From assembly GCA_039938515.1 (NCBI GenBank), contig JBDUUL010000024.1, positions 124,001 through 188,000 on the forward strand: a stretch of 64,000 bases of DNA, read 5' to 3'. The notes beneath the pieces are model-generated. The model had not been told where the DNA came from, did no database searches, and saw nothing but the letters and a program-made list of their open reading frames with translations. This document shows positions 33,429 through 42,168 of this stretch, piece after piece. Every line of letters starts with the position of its first letter. Positions within the stretch are counted from its first letter, which is position 1. The position numbers and the translations under genes are program-made. The stretch comes from Nitrososphaera sp. GTDB taxonomy: Archaea; Thermoproteota; Nitrososphaeria; Nitrososphaerales; Nitrososphaeraceae.

Positions 33429-36200
33429 TCAGGAGCTTCTAGCAGAACAATCTACGCATGTCATCTCTTTCTTGAACAGCCCTTTTCTCTTTGAGCAATT
33501 AGCAGAGCAAACTTTTCTGTTGCACTGCGAGCAGACACCGCCATGTGCGTAGCATGCCCCCGCCTTGCAGATCTCGCAGCGGAGGCTGTGACCTGCGCAG
33601 AAAATAGAGTTGCAGGTGTCGCACCGGAGGCGATGGTCGCTGCATGCAGGTTCCAGGCATTGTTTGCAGTATGCAAGGTGGCTATGGCACATCAGGTTCC
33701 CGCAGGCGCAAGCGGAGCCGTCCTCCAGTGCAACGGAGCAGGCGGAGCACCGGCCCCATGTTCCCAGTCCCGTGTAAGAGCTCCACACCACGTCGCCATG
33801 ATGTTCCTTTGAGCCGTTAACCAAAATGCGCGCCCTGTAGATTGTCTCGACCAGCCATCCTGAAATTCTCGTCTCTGCTTCGTCCTGGATTTTCGGCAGT
33901 GCGTCGTGGAATCGCCGCTCCTCTTCTCTCTCAATTTCTGCAATCTGCTCCTCCATCGCCTTCTTGTCCACGCTTAACTGCTCGATTTTGCGCAGGGTCG
34001 CCTGGATTTGCCGCTTTTTTGAATTGATCCTGTTTTCAAGCGCGATAAGCGATGCCTTTGTCCCTGTCTTCTTTTTTTCCTTGTACAGCCTTTCCAGATC
34101 CCTGACGGCCTCCCGGTCGGCACTTGATGCGTCGGTGTACTTTGAAATCCTTGCTTGATATGCCGCGATTTTTGATTTAGGAGCACTGGACCGACTTGCA
34201 ATGTTGTCCTTTCTCTTTTCTTCGACGATTATGTCAAACTGGGCCCGAAGCTCCCTCTTGATTTCTTCAGCGGCTTTTGTGACTTCTGCCTGCCACCGGG
34301 CTGCATCTGACGCGAACTGGTCGGGCACGGTCCTTCTCGGGGCCACAGAGTAATCGTCCTGTGCAGGCAAGGGGACAAGGTTTTCTCCAAGCACGCACAG
34401 CTCGGCCGACTTTTCCAGGGACTGCCTGCAGTACTTCATTTCAAAGACGGAAACGTCTATTGCAAAAATCGGGTGGTAGGCCTGCTCCGCCTCCGAGCTT
34501 AGAACCTTTACGGATTTTATGTTATTGCCCAGTTTGATAAAACTTGCAATCCGCTCAGGCTGGAATTTTTTTGCAAGCTGCAAGAACGCAAGATCGTCGT
34601 CCTCCGGATGCGCCTCGGTATAGGCCTCTTGCTCCTGTTTTGCGGCTCTGCGCTTTGCTAGGTGCATCATGTCAGATTGCGGGTCCGAGTCGTCGGTCTG
34701 CCATTCGTCGTTTGAGCCGGCTTCTCGCGGCTCGCTTTCGGCCTCAAGGTCAAGGTCATGTACTTGGCTTTCAGGTGCAGTGCCGGCCTCCTCCTCATTG
34801 CGCTGGGCGTTCTGCTCGAACCTGTGCCTGGCGACCAGCTCCGAGATTTCAGAATTCTCCAGCGGCCCTCTGTGATAGGTGAGCGGCCAGCGGGCGCGAA
34901 CTACGCCCCTAAAGCGCGGGTCAAAGATGTTGCAGAAAAATTCCCCCGCCTTTAGGCGCGATATCTCCTTGGTGGCAAACGAGTCAAGTTCCAGCCCGAC
35001 GCTTACCCTCTGGATGTCGCGCTGGGCGCCAAGCCTGCCGATAAACCTCACGTTGGCGTTTGATATAACCTTGTAATCCAGGTCGACGGCGTTCTGGCTT
35101 GCAAGCACAAGTCCAAGACCAAACGCCCGGGCCTGCTTTATCAGAAGCAGCAGAAGCTTCTTCGACGGTGGCTCCCTTACTGGCGGGCAGTATCCTGCTA
35201 TCTCGTCAAAGTAGAGAAGGTAGCGCAGGGTCTGTGCACTTCCCTGCTTTATCAGCCACTGGAAAAGCTGCTGCAAAATAATCTCGACAAAAAGTTGCTT
35301 TTCCTGCTCCGACTGGATGTTCCGCAGGTCGAGCACGTTGACAGACGGGGGCCCGCCGAAAAGAGAGGAAAAATCCAGGCGGCTGGCTGCCGACCAGGAC
35401 CTCAGCTTCGGGTCAGACACCAGCAGATTAATCTGGGTCGCAAGATTGTGGCGCTCCCTGTCGGAGAGGACGTCTGATACGTGCATGGAGCCGATCGACT
35501 GGATCGGCGGGTTCTCAATAGACCGGATAAGCTCCTGAATAGTGAGGTTCTGCCCGGCCTTCCAAAAGTGCTCAAGCAGGGCCGATACAAACGTTATCTC
35601 TTTTCTGCTGTCCTCTCCAAAGCCGGCAAGCCTCAGCAGGTTAAAAGAAGTAAGGTCCAGGAGGTCGGCTGCTGCAGAAAAGTCAGACCCGAGCAGCTGG
35701 CCAAAGTTGGCCGGCGCGGCCAGGTCGGGCGAAATGCCGACAGGCAGGCCTGCAGACGACTTGGGAGTAAAAATCCTCACTGCAACTTTTGCAAATTCGG
35801 ACGCGGACCTCGGAGCGACGCCGAATTCATTTGCCCGGTCGGAATAAGTCTTTTGAAGCTGCATCGCGTACTGTCGCCTGTCAGACCCCTGCGCGTCAGC
35901 TTCCCTGCCGCACCACCTTGAAAAGTCAAAGTCTTCCGACTGAAATGCAAGGTTGCCGATGTCGCCCTTTGGATCGATTGCAAAGGTCGGAATTCCGAGA
36001 AGCGCTGCCTCTTCCACGATTACCTTTGCGAGGACGGTCTTGCCGGAGCCCGTTGCGCCCAGTATTATGGCGTGTTTTGTGAGGCTCGCGACATCAAGTT
36101 CAAACCTTCTTGACTCGTACAGACCTATGTGAAGCGACCGGCCGGGCTTGGCCGCTGGTTCAGCGTCTGTCCGGCTATTATCAATACTATTTGATTTCAT
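33429..36200 (-). CDS. HerA/FtsK-like ATPase with C-terminal tandem Cys/His repeats
   Basis: The 923-residue protein begins with a short polar tail and a HerA-type ATPase domain: Walker A GATGSGKT (48-55), DPKGDIGNL, Walker B YLLYFDEIAGYCPP, ASQNAVDLD and an Arg-rich sensor region (FIGRLGAQRDIQRV). A charged middle (about 440-540) and a coiled coil (about 640-790) follow. The last 110 residues contain 20 Cys arranged as C-x2-C-x4-C-x2-H units repeating every 15 residues (CKQCLEPACSDH, CDTCNSIFCAGH, CEICKAGACYAH, CSQCNRKVCSANC). HerA normally works with NurA in DNA end resection; no nurA lies nearby. DNA translocation or a membrane/secretion role are both possible. Confidence 0.82.
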   Translation of the reverse strand: MKSNSIDNSRTDAEPAAKPGRSLHIGLYESRRFELDVASLTKHAIILGATGSGKTVLAKVIVEEAALLGIPTFAIDPKGDIGNLAFQSEDFDFSRWCGREADAQGSDRRQYAMQLQKTYSDRANEFGVAPRSASEFAKVAVRIFTPKSSAGLPVGISPDLAAPANFGQLLGSDFSAAADLLDLTSFNLLRLAGFGEDSRKEITFVSALLEHFWKAGQNLTIQELIRSIENPPIQSIGSMHVSDVLSDRERHNLATQINLLVSDPKLRSWSAASRLDFSSLFGGPPSVNVLDLRNIQSEQEKQLFVEIILQQLFQWLIKQGSAQTLRYLLYFDEIAGYCPPVREPPSKKLLLLLIKQARAFGLGLVLASQNAVDLDYKVISNANVRFIGRLGAQRDIQRVSVGLELDSFATKEISRLKAGEFFCNIFDPRFRGVVRARWPLTYHRGPLENSEISELVARHRFEQNAQRNEEEAGTAPESQVHDLDLEAESEPREAGSNDEWQTDDSDPQSDMMHLAKRRAAKQEQEAYTEAHPEDDDLAFLQLAKKFQPERIASFIKLGNNIKSVKVLSSEAEQAYHPIFAIDVSVFEMKYCRQSLEKSAELCVLGENLVPLPAQDDYSVAPRRTVPDQFASDAARWQAEVTKAAEEIKRELRAQFDIIVEEKRKDNIASRSSAPKSKIAAYQARISKYTDASSADREAVRDLERLYKEKKKTGTKASLIALENRINSKKRQIQATLRKIEQLSVDKKAMEEQIAEIEREEERRFHDALPKIQDEAETRISGWLVETIYRARILVNGSKEHHGDVVWSSYTGLGTWGRCSACSVALEDGSACACGNLMCHSHLAYCKQCLEPACSDHRLRCDTCNSIFCAGHSLRCEICKAGACYAHGGVCSQCNRKVCSANCSKRKGLFKKEMTCVDCSARSS

Positions 36201-36665
36201 GGCAGTTCTGCGATTTCGACCGGATGGTCAGCATTGATTGCTGCCGGAGGGGCGTTAAAAGTACTATGCAGGTCTGTTTCAAATGGCCTTGTAATTTTTA
36301 TGATGTATTATTCTCCCAGTGTTCGTCACAATTCTTTCATGCAATAGGTCGGGCTAGCGGTCATGGCCTTGTGCTCAGTGTATTGTTCGAACTTTTCAAA
36401 CAGCCAGCTGCATGAGTTGTATGCATACCTTTGTCTATTTTGCACAATCACGTCACTTGTGGGAAAGCTCATGATACCCGAATTAACGGCATGCCACCTG
36501 TTTCCCGGCAAGAATCGCGGCGTTGGCAAGCTTGATGCGATATTAAGGAAAAATGATGCTCATGTACGGCGATGTAAAAATACGCGAATGTTTTCCCGCT
36601 TTGCAGCCGCTAAACAAACCCGGATGGCCCAAGCGAGTCACGAGGTATTTTTGAAGGCTGGTCCG
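36201..36665. other. 465-nt region without a supported gene
   Basis: No frame here has a coding-like start, a recognisable motif or a promoter at the right distance. Open frames on both strands (for example 36326-36529 minus) have no family features. The region lies between the HerA-like gene and the end of the riboflavin cluster, both on the minus strand. It may hold the HerA promoter (A/T-rich GATAATAG just upstream of 36200) and decayed sequence. Confidence 0.4.
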
Positions 36666-37361
36666 CTAGCCGGGCGAACTGGTATTGAGTACGCTGTATC
36701 TGACTATGATTTCTCCTGTTTTGCGGCTTCTCTGGACCTGTTCGAGTGCAAGGCTGAGACCCTGGGCGACGGTTGCCGCGCCGTCGCCCTCGACAAGCGT
36801 TGTTGCAAGCCTGCCGCCAACGACCTTGGGCGCGATAGTTACGACAAGCTCGTCCGCAAGCCCGAGGCGCAAAAGCGACCAGTTGAGCTCGCCTCCGCCT
36901 TCCACCAGTGCGCGCTCGACCCCGAACTGCGTATCTAGAGCATTGAACAGGTACCTGAGATCGACTCCGCGAGGAACGGCAGCGGACTGGGGTGTCCCTT
37001 CGGGCGTTACGAGCACTTGCGCGCCTGCGGCCCTTATCTTTTCCAAGCTGCGCTTAGGGGCCAGACTGGTCACTGCCACGACAGTGCTGACGTTGCGAGA
37101 GGTCTGGAGGATCTTGGATTCTGCGGGGATTCTTCCCCGGCTGTCCACTATGACCCTGAGCGGGTTTTTGCCCTTTACATAGCGGACGGTGAGCAGCGGA
37201 TCGTCAGCCAGAACCGTTGAGATCCCGACGATTATGGCGTCTGAGCTGGCGCGTAGCCTGTGCACCCTCTTGAGGTCTTGGGCCGATGAAATCTTTGAGT
37301 CGCCGGATGCGGTCGCGATTTTGCCGTCAAGCGTCATTGCCGCGCTTAAAGTTAGCCTCAT
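36666..37361 (-). CDS. arfC: 2,5-diamino-6-(ribosylamino)pyrimidinone 5'-phosphate reductase
   Basis: The 231-residue protein is a RibD_C/ArfC reductase: MRLTLSAAMTLDGKIATASG, SDAIIVGISTVLADDPLLTV, PLRVIVDSRGRIP, VERALVEGGGELNWSLL and a final FAP-like APKVVGG. It reduces the ribosyl side chain to ribityl with NADPH, the step after GTP cyclohydrolase III and deformylation in the archaeal riboflavin pathway. ATG 37361 is the correct start; the longer ORF adds a non-family extension. It is the last gene of the riboflavin cluster, 64 nt downstream of the amidohydrolase. Confidence 0.92.
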   Translation of the reverse strand: MRLTLSAAMTLDGKIATASGDSKISSAQDLKRVHRLRASSDAIIVGISTVLADDPLLTVRYVKGKNPLRVIVDSRGRIPAESKILQTSRNVSTVVAVTSLAPKRSLEKIRAAGAQVLVTPEGTPQSAAVPRGVDLRYLFNALDTQFGVERALVEGGGELNWSLLRLGLADELVVTIAPKVVGGRLATTLVEGDGAATVAQGLSLALEQVQRSRKTGEIIVRYSVLNTSSPG

Positions 37362-37425
37362 GATTTCCAGACCTTGATATGCATACTCAGCCCTCCGCCT
37401 CGACCATGACGTGAAAAATAGTGGA

Positions 37426-38859
37426 TCATTTGTTAGACGGGACCAGCCCCACAAATTCGCCCGATGCCATGACGCCCTTGATGCAGTCGGGACCTGCTCT
37501 CTGCACTATCGCCGCATATGGGTCATGCATCGGCGAAATGTCGATATGGTTGACGTCGATAAAAAGCAGGTCGGCAGACATTCCCGGCGCGATGCACCCG
37601 GTGTTGACGCCTAAAACTTTACCCCCGTTTACGGTGGCCATCTTGAGAACCTGGCGCGGCTCGAGCATCCCTGTGCGCGCCTTTCCAGAGTCCAGCGCCC
37701 TGCACGCCTTCCAGACATAGTCCATTTCCCGGAACATGTCCGGCGAGTTTAACATCACATTATCCGTACCGAGCGCAACAGTACATCCAAGCTCAAGCAT
37801 CAGGCTGACAGGCGGAAAGCCCACTCCCAGAACACCGTTTGCCCGGGGGCATACAACGACTCCTATCCCGCGCGCGGCGATTGATGCCAATTCCTGTTCC
37901 GTGGCCTTTGTGAGGTGCACTAGTATATCCGGCTCCAGCGCGCGGAGGATGCGCTCCACCTCGGTCTTTCCCGTCAGTGCCTTAGACGTGTTTACAGCCT
38001 CTGTAGACTCGGCGGCGTGTATTGCAACCAGCGGCTTTTCCCGCATACCCTGTGTTGATTTTGCCCGCCTGCCCACTGCTTGGTGGACTAGGCTTTGGTA
38101 TCGCGACAGGGTGGAATCTGAATGCTCGTTAGCGCCACTGAGACCAAGCCCGTCCGCATCGTCCAGCAGGTCAGTAATTTCGTTGTCGATTCTGCCTGCC
38201 TCCGGCGCACCTTGGCTCCCTTTGATGCCTGCAGTGGAGGCCGGCTGCAATTCTGACGCGGAGTCATCGTTCCTTGCGTCTGACTGTCTTTCCTGCGGCT
38301 GGACTTGGTCGTAGCCGTGCTGTGATCTTCCCAGAACAACAGCCCTGATGGGCAGACCCTTCAGCGCTTCCTTCAAAAGCATTACTCCCCGGCGGCCGCC
38401 TTCCCTAAAGTCTGCAAAGTTTACGATGCCGTTTTTCAGCATCGAGATTGCGGAGAACCGCATGAAGGCCTTGATCTGCTCCGGAGGAGTCTTTTCTAGG
38501 ATGTTTTTCTTTATTCCGAAAACCGGATTGACGCGCTCGTCAAGGCCAAGCGAGGCCCCGATGTCTTTTCCTATAGAGTCGCCTATATGCGTGTGGGCGT
38601 TGACAAAAGCAGGGATTATCAAAAGCCCGCTGCCGTCAAGCAATGCGCAGTCCCTGCCCTCCGGCAGACTGTCCTGACCGTCCTTGGACGTCCGCGATAC
38701 AGAGGCGATTAGCTTGCCGCAAATCTCCAGCCGGCCGCGCGTCACGTGTTCAAGCTCTGGGCCGGCTAGCATCTGGGCGTTGTATATTATCGTGCGCGCA
38801 GGCTTCGAGTTGTGCCGTCCCTGCCTGGAAGAGGTTTTGTTTCTTGTTATTATGGACAC
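37426..38859 (-). CDS. ATZ/TRZ-type amidohydrolase (candidate riboflavin-pathway deaminase)
   Basis: The 477-residue protein has the metal ligands of the chlorohydrolase/deaminase branch of the amidohydrolase superfamily: HxH in FVNAHTHIGDS, His/Glu in AIHAAEST, His in ILVHLTKAT and Asp in VALGTDNVMLN, followed by DMFREMDYVWKA. This branch deaminates aromatic amines such as guanine, cytosine, S-adenosylhomocysteine and melamine. It carries an unusual insertion of about 70 residues (QVQPQERQSDARNDDSASEL and onward). It overlaps the start-proximal GTP cyclohydrolase gene by 10 nt and sits between arfA and arfC. The deaminase of the archaeal riboflavin pathway has, as far as I know, no firmly assigned gene. 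Confidence 0.85.
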   Translation of the reverse strand: MSIITRNKTSSRQGRHNSKPARTIIYNAQMLAGPELEHVTRGRLEICGKLIASVSRTSKDGQDSLPEGRDCALLDGSGLLIIPAFVNAHTHIGDSIGKDIGASLGLDERVNPVFGIKKNILEKTPPEQIKAFMRFSAISMLKNGIVNFADFREGGRRGVMLLKEALKGLPIRAVVLGRSQHGYDQVQPQERQSDARNDDSASELQPASTAGIKGSQGAPEAGRIDNEITDLLDDADGLGLSGANEHSDSTLSRYQSLVHQAVGRRAKSTQGMREKPLVAIHAAESTEAVNTSKALTGKTEVERILRALEPDILVHLTKATEQELASIAARGIGVVVCPRANGVLGVGFPPVSLMLELGCTVALGTDNVMLNSPDMFREMDYVWKACRALDSGKARTGMLEPRQVLKMATVNGGKVLGVNTGCIAPGMSADLLFIDVNHIDISPMHDPYAAIVQRAGPDCIKGVMASGEFVGLVPSNK

Positions 38860-39614
38860 CGTATCTCATAGATTGGCGTTATCTTGCCCTGGTCGCGGAG
38901 ATCCCGGATTGTATCAAGCGCCTTGGTTGCCGCTTCGGCTGCCTTTCTGCCGGTCTGCCCGATGCCTATGCCGCAGTTGAACTTTACGCCCACTTCTGAA
39001 CTTGACTTGCTAATTATCGACTCTGCCTCTGCCGCGCTTACCCCGTTTGAAATTATCATAAAGTTGTCGCCCCCTAGGAAAAACGTCAGCGCCTTGAGCT
39101 TCAGAAAGTCCTCTGAAAAGCGGCTGTAGGTGCGCATAACAAGTGCAGTCACTTCATAGGGAGAAAGCCGGGCTCCAACCTTTGTCGAGCTGTCGACATC
39201 GATGTGCATGATCTGCACATGATCTGCGGGATTGCCCTGTGAAGGCAACACCGAGCCAAAGAGGTTCAGGGTGCCGTCTAGGAGCTTCGCGGTTTTTCGC
39301 GCCTCGTACGCCCTGAGGCTGGCTTCGAGGGGCGTGGAACCCGTGCCGACAGTCATTGACATCTCAAGCTTTGGAAACAGCCTCGCAAGTTCTTGTAGTA
39401 TTGCTGCATGATCCGACGCTCCTACGCCGTTTGTGACTGCAAAGTATTCGTCAAAGCGGTTAAAGAACGCAAGTGCGCCCCTGTCGGAGAACAGGCGCTG
39501 CACCTCGTAATAGACCTGCGCCTGGAGCATCTGAATCACCGCTTCTCTGTCGCTCCCAAGGGTCAGGGTCCAGGGACCATAACCTTCGACCCTGATGATG
39601 CTAAGCTGTATCAA
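38850..39614 (-). CDS. arfA: GTP cyclohydrolase III
   Basis: The 254-residue protein matches the GCH III family: [40 protein letters not shown] followed by [38 protein letters not shown] and [20 protein letters not shown]. It has two tandem nucleotide-cyclase-like palm domains, with the Asp pair in HIDVDS and the GGDN loop binding metal. It makes FAPy nucleotide from GTP, the first step toward riboflavin. Its start overlaps ribH by 4 nt and its end overlaps the amidohydrolase start by 10 nt, so these genes are tightly coupled. Confidence 0.94.
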   Translation of the reverse strand: MIQLSIIRVEGYGPWTLTLGSDREAVIQMLQAQVYYEVQRLFSDRGALAFFNRFDEYFAVTNGVGASDHAAILQELARLFPKLEMSMTVGTGSTPLEASLRAYEARKTAKLLDGTLNLFGSVLPSQGNPADHVQIMHIDVDSSTKVGARLSPYEVTALVMRTYSRFSEDFLKLKALTFFLGGDNFMIISNGVSAAEAESIISKSSSEVGVKFNCGIGIGQTGRKAAEAATKALDTIRDLRDQGKITPIYEIRCP

Positions 39615-40129
39615 TGAGAGTGATGCCCGCCTGTATCATGAGTGGTTTGCAGTCCTATGGTAACCAATGATGATCCCCGCTCGTTGCGGGTTTTTTCTAG
39701 TTTTCCAAGCCTATCTACCATTTCGACGGCCGCGCTTACAGCCCGGACCGGGACGGACTCGGCCCGTTCCTTTGCCTGCTCCACCGTCATGCCCGGCCCG
39801 CTAATTCCAAGGGCTACTGGCTTTCCGTATTTCAGAGAGAGATCGGCGAGCAATCGGGAGGCGTTCTCTGCAACAATATCATCGTGCCGGGTTTCGCCCT
39901 TTATGACCGCTCCAAGCGTTACTACCGCCTGAACCTCATTTTTTTTCAAGAGCGCCTCGACGGCAATGGGCATTTCAAATGACCCGGGTACGTAAAAGAC
40001 GTAGAGTAACGTCGCGCCGAGCCGGGCGGCCTGTTCTTTTGCCCTGTCAAGCATCCTGTAGGTGATGTCGCTGTTAAATTCCGAAACGACGATTGCCAGG
40101 CGGGCCTTTTTCTTGGTCTTTGCTTCCAT
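39611..40129 (-). CDS. ribH: 6,7-dimethyl-8-ribityllumazine synthase
   Basis: The 172-residue protein has the lumazine synthase core: [60 protein letters not shown] with the catalytic His, and [20 protein letters not shown]. It joins dihydroxybutanone phosphate to the ribityl pyrimidine. The usual end-motif T-x-x-N/T-x-x-Q-A-x-x-R is replaced around [12 protein letters not shown], within family variation. A His-rich C-terminus (HDTGGHHSH) is an addition. It follows ribB by 30 nt. Confidence 0.94.
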   Translation of the reverse strand: MEAKTKKKARLAIVVSEFNSDITYRMLDRAKEQAARLGATLLYVFYVPGSFEMPIAVEALLKKNEVQAVVTLGAVIKGETRHDDIVAENASRLLADLSLKYGKPVALGISGPGMTVEQAKERAESVPVRAVSAAVEMVDRLGKLEKTRNERGSSLVTIGLQTTHDTGGHHSH

Positions 40130-40159
40130 CTCTACAATCTCTGGATGCTTTGCTTGAGC

Positions 40160-40840
40160 TTATTGTACCCTAGCATTTGCCTTGAGTTCTTCCGATTCTA
40201 CCAGCGGTATCGAGTGTTTTTTTGCAAAGTCGCCGGCCTTGTCGATTCCGAGCGAGCCGTGAGTCTCAGAGTCCATCATTTCACATATGGCCACGCATGG
40301 AGTGAGCCCGGCAAGCTGCATGAGATAGACGCACAGCTCCGTATGGCCCATCCGTTCATGCAGCAGGCCTTTTGAAGCGATCAGGATTGGGACATGCCCC
40401 GGCGCCCGGAAATTTCGGGCAAAATCCTCCTTGCCTGTCGATTCAATGTTTTTGCAAACCATGGCCATCTGCGAGATTGTAAGTGCCCTGTCGCGATCAG
40501 TAATCCCGGTAAAGGTGTCTCTGTGGTTTACCGGTATAGAGAACGACGGCTTGTCGCCGTAGGCAGCCTTGCCCTGTGTTATCCGGCTATAGACGGGATT
40601 TAGCTTTCCCATGCCCTCGATAATGTCATGCAGGTAAACTAGCCCGAGTCTTGTCGCTATGTCATGGCTTATCGCCAGGCAGAGGAGCCCTCCCGCCTGT
40701 GTTCGCATCAGCCCAACGTGCTCCGGCTTTATTCGCTCGGCAGAGATTACCATATCGACCTCGTTCTCCCGCCCCTTGTCATCGTGAACTAGGACAAAAC
40801 TCCCGTTCCGCAATGCGTTGATGGCCTCGGTAAGCGCCAA
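40160..40840 (-). CDS. ribB: 3,4-dihydroxy-2-butanone 4-phosphate synthase
   Basis: The 226-residue protein has the DHBP synthase signatures: FVLVHDDKGRENEVDMVISA (the acidic D-x-x-x-R-E-N-E-x-D loop), LMRTQAGGLLCLAISHDIAT, FSIPVNHRDTFTGITDRDRA, APGHVPILIASKGLLHERMG, the catalytic H-x-x-x-x in GHTELCVYLMQLAGLTPCVA, and CEMMDSETHG. It makes the four-carbon unit from ribulose 5-phosphate. The start is TTG. A minus-strand A/T box (AATATTTTAATAAG) lies about 30 nt upstream, and just beyond it a perfect inverted repeat at 40885-40900. Confidence 0.95.
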   Translation of the reverse strand: MALTEAINALRNGSFVLVHDDKGRENEVDMVISAERIKPEHVGLMRTQAGGLLCLAISHDIATRLGLVYLHDIIEGMGKLNPVYSRITQGKAAYGDKPSFSIPVNHRDTFTGITDRDRALTISQMAMVCKNIESTGKEDFARNFRAPGHVPILIASKGLLHERMGHTELCVYLMQLAGLTPCVAICEMMDSETHGSLGIDKAGDFAKKHSIPLVESEELKANARVQ

Positions 40841-40884
40841 TGCTGCTGGGAATCTCGCTCAGCTTATTAAAATATTACTACAAA

Positions 40885-40900
40885 ATTGGTTGTTACCAAT
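40885..40900. promoter_or_regulatory. inverted repeat ATTGGT-N4-ACCAAT upstream of ribB promoter
   Basis: A perfect 6-bp inverted repeat, ATTGGTTGTTACCAAT, lies immediately upstream (relative to ribB transcription) of the A/T box at about 40866-40880. It could be an operator for a riboflavin-pathway regulator. Variants of TTGGTTGTT repeat nearby (40935-40945), so part of the symmetry may come from local repeats. Confidence 0.4.
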
Positions 40901-40962
40901 AAAATGGTTGTGTTGCTTTGAGTGGGTGTTCGATTTGGTTGTTGCAAATTGGTTGGTGACAC

Positions 40963-41196
40963 CTAGCTGCTAAGAAATCCTATGATTCTATGCCGTTCAG
41001 GAATGAAACCTAAAGCAAACAAGGCTCCACCAGTTACAGCGAAAACTACCGCTGGACCGAACGCGCCGCTAGATGTAAAATTGGCGGAATTGTTTGCATC
41101 AAAAATGAGTATCTGCAATAAGGCTGAGACTCCTAACATGAGGACTATTCCTCCAAGTATGATAAAGAAAATATGTCCCGCGGTGTCCAAGCCCAC
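40963..41196 (-). CDS. small membrane protein, 77 residues
   Basis: The product has two TM helices (IFFIILGGIVLMLGVSALLQ and GPAVVFAVTGGALFALGFIP) and a short basic C-terminus (ERHRIIGFLSS). The start is GTG. It lies between ribB and a transposase remnant, on the same strand as the riboflavin genes. No family was recognised. It may have arrived with, or been isolated by, the mobile-element insertion. Confidence 0.5.
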   Translation of the reverse strand: MGLDTAGHIFFIILGGIVLMLGVSALLQILIFDANNSANFTSSGAFGPAVVFAVTGGALFALGFIPERHRIIGFLSS

Positions 41197-41236
41197 GGTT
41201 GGATCTTCCGCAATCTACTATTTAGTGCGTTTCTCA

Positions 41237-41482
41237 TCAACCGCCTTTTGAAGCAATTCCTTGCATCCATTCACTGGAATACCTGCCGCCTGTGCCAGGT
41301 GTCTTTCCGCGTAACGCCGCATGTGGCTTAACAAAGTCGTATTGAAGCCGATTGCCTTCCGCAATCGGAGTACTGACAGTTTTCCACCCGCGCTGAACTT
41401 TGACGCGTTCCCTCAGAGTGCCGTTCATCCGCTCGACCCGGCTGTTGGTGTGCTGCTTCTTCCTGTCTGGTCTGATGGAAAA
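41237..41482 (-). pseudogene. transposase remnant (C-terminal DDE-domain fragment)
   Basis: From a stop codon at 41483-41485 to the TGA at 41237, the frame encodes IRPDRKKQHTNSRVERMNGT, LRERVKVQRGWKT, NRLQYDFVKPHAALRGKTP. These are the last catalytic-domain motifs of IS transposases/integrases (N-x-R-V-E-R-M-N-G-x-L-R-E-R and Y-x-F-x-x-P-H-x-A-L-x-G-x-T-P). Only the C-terminal 80 residues remain and the N-terminal catalytic Asp region is missing, so the element is dead. It overlaps, in another frame, the end of the riboflavin synthase ORF. Confidence 0.8.
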
Positions 41483-42093
41483 TTAGAACCCAGAATCTGC
41501 GAGACGTACTTGCCCAGGACATCGATTTCAATATTCACGGGATCCCCCTTCTTCTTCGTGCCGAGGGCTGTAACATCAAGGGTATGAGGAATAAGCGAGA
41601 CGGAGAACCTGCGCCGGTCTTTGTCAAGGCCGGTTATCGTGAGGCTAACCCCGTCAACCGTGATTGAGCCTTTCATTATCAGTGGCCTGAATAGCTCGTC
41701 GCTGGCAAGCTCTATCCAGACCGTCGTTTCAGCCTTTGAGCGGACTATTTCGGCGATTCTTCCCATGCCGTCGACATGACCAAGGACGAAGTGACCTTCC
41801 AGGCGATCGCCTATCTTCAGTGAGCGCTCGATGTTTACGCTGTCGCCGACGTGCAAAGATCCAAGGAAGGTCCGCCGCGTAGTCTCTGCGACCAGCTGAA
41901 ACTCTGCCGCGGTACCCGAACCGAGTACTCTGGTAACAGTGAGGCATGACCCGCTGACACTGACGCTGTCGCCGGCCCGAAGACCTCTTGCGAGCCTCTT
42001 TCCAAGGCTTAGCACAATAGAGATGTCGGCGCCGCGATTTGAATTGGAAATTGATTTTACCTTGGCGACGCCCTGGACAATGCCTGTAAACAA
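41425..42093 (-). CDS. ribC: riboflavin synthase, C-terminus derived from a transposase remnant
   Basis: The 222-residue protein has two lumazine-binding barrels. The first starts L/M-F-T-G-I-V-Q-G-V-A-K-V and shows SVSGSCLTVTRV, ETTRRTFLG, NIERSLKIGDRLEGHFVLGH and V-D-G-M-G. The second shows TVDGVSLTITGLD, SVSLIPHTLDVTALGTKKKG and NIEIDVLGKYV. This is the eukaryote/bacteria-like homotrimeric enzyme, not the archaeal RibC paralogue of lumazine synthase. The start is TTG 42093, about 28 nt from the minus-strand box AAATAAATATTC; the longer ORF adds non-family sequence. After VLGKYVSQILG the last residues (SNFPSDQTGRSSTPTAGSSG) are read out of frame from the transposase fragment. Confidence 0.9.
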   Translation of the reverse strand: MFTGIVQGVAKVKSISNSNRGADISIVLSLGKRLARGLRAGDSVSVSGSCLTVTRVLGSGTAAEFQLVAETTRRTFLGSLHVGDSVNIERSLKIGDRLEGHFVLGHVDGMGRIAEIVRSKAETTVWIELASDELFRPLIMKGSITVDGVSLTITGLDKDRRRFSVSLIPHTLDVTALGTKKKGDPVNIEIDVLGKYVSQILGSNFPSDQTGRSSTPTAGSSG

Positions 42094-42168
42094 CTGACAA
42101 TCGTGCGGAACGCATGTCGAATATTTATTTGCAGTCAGCTGCCAGTCACTCCGGGGCAAGATACTGGA

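Noticed and set aside
36363-36938. 191-codon ORF on the plus strand
   Set aside because: Its second half is antisense to arfC, whose protein motifs are clear, and its first half has no recognisable features or promoter.
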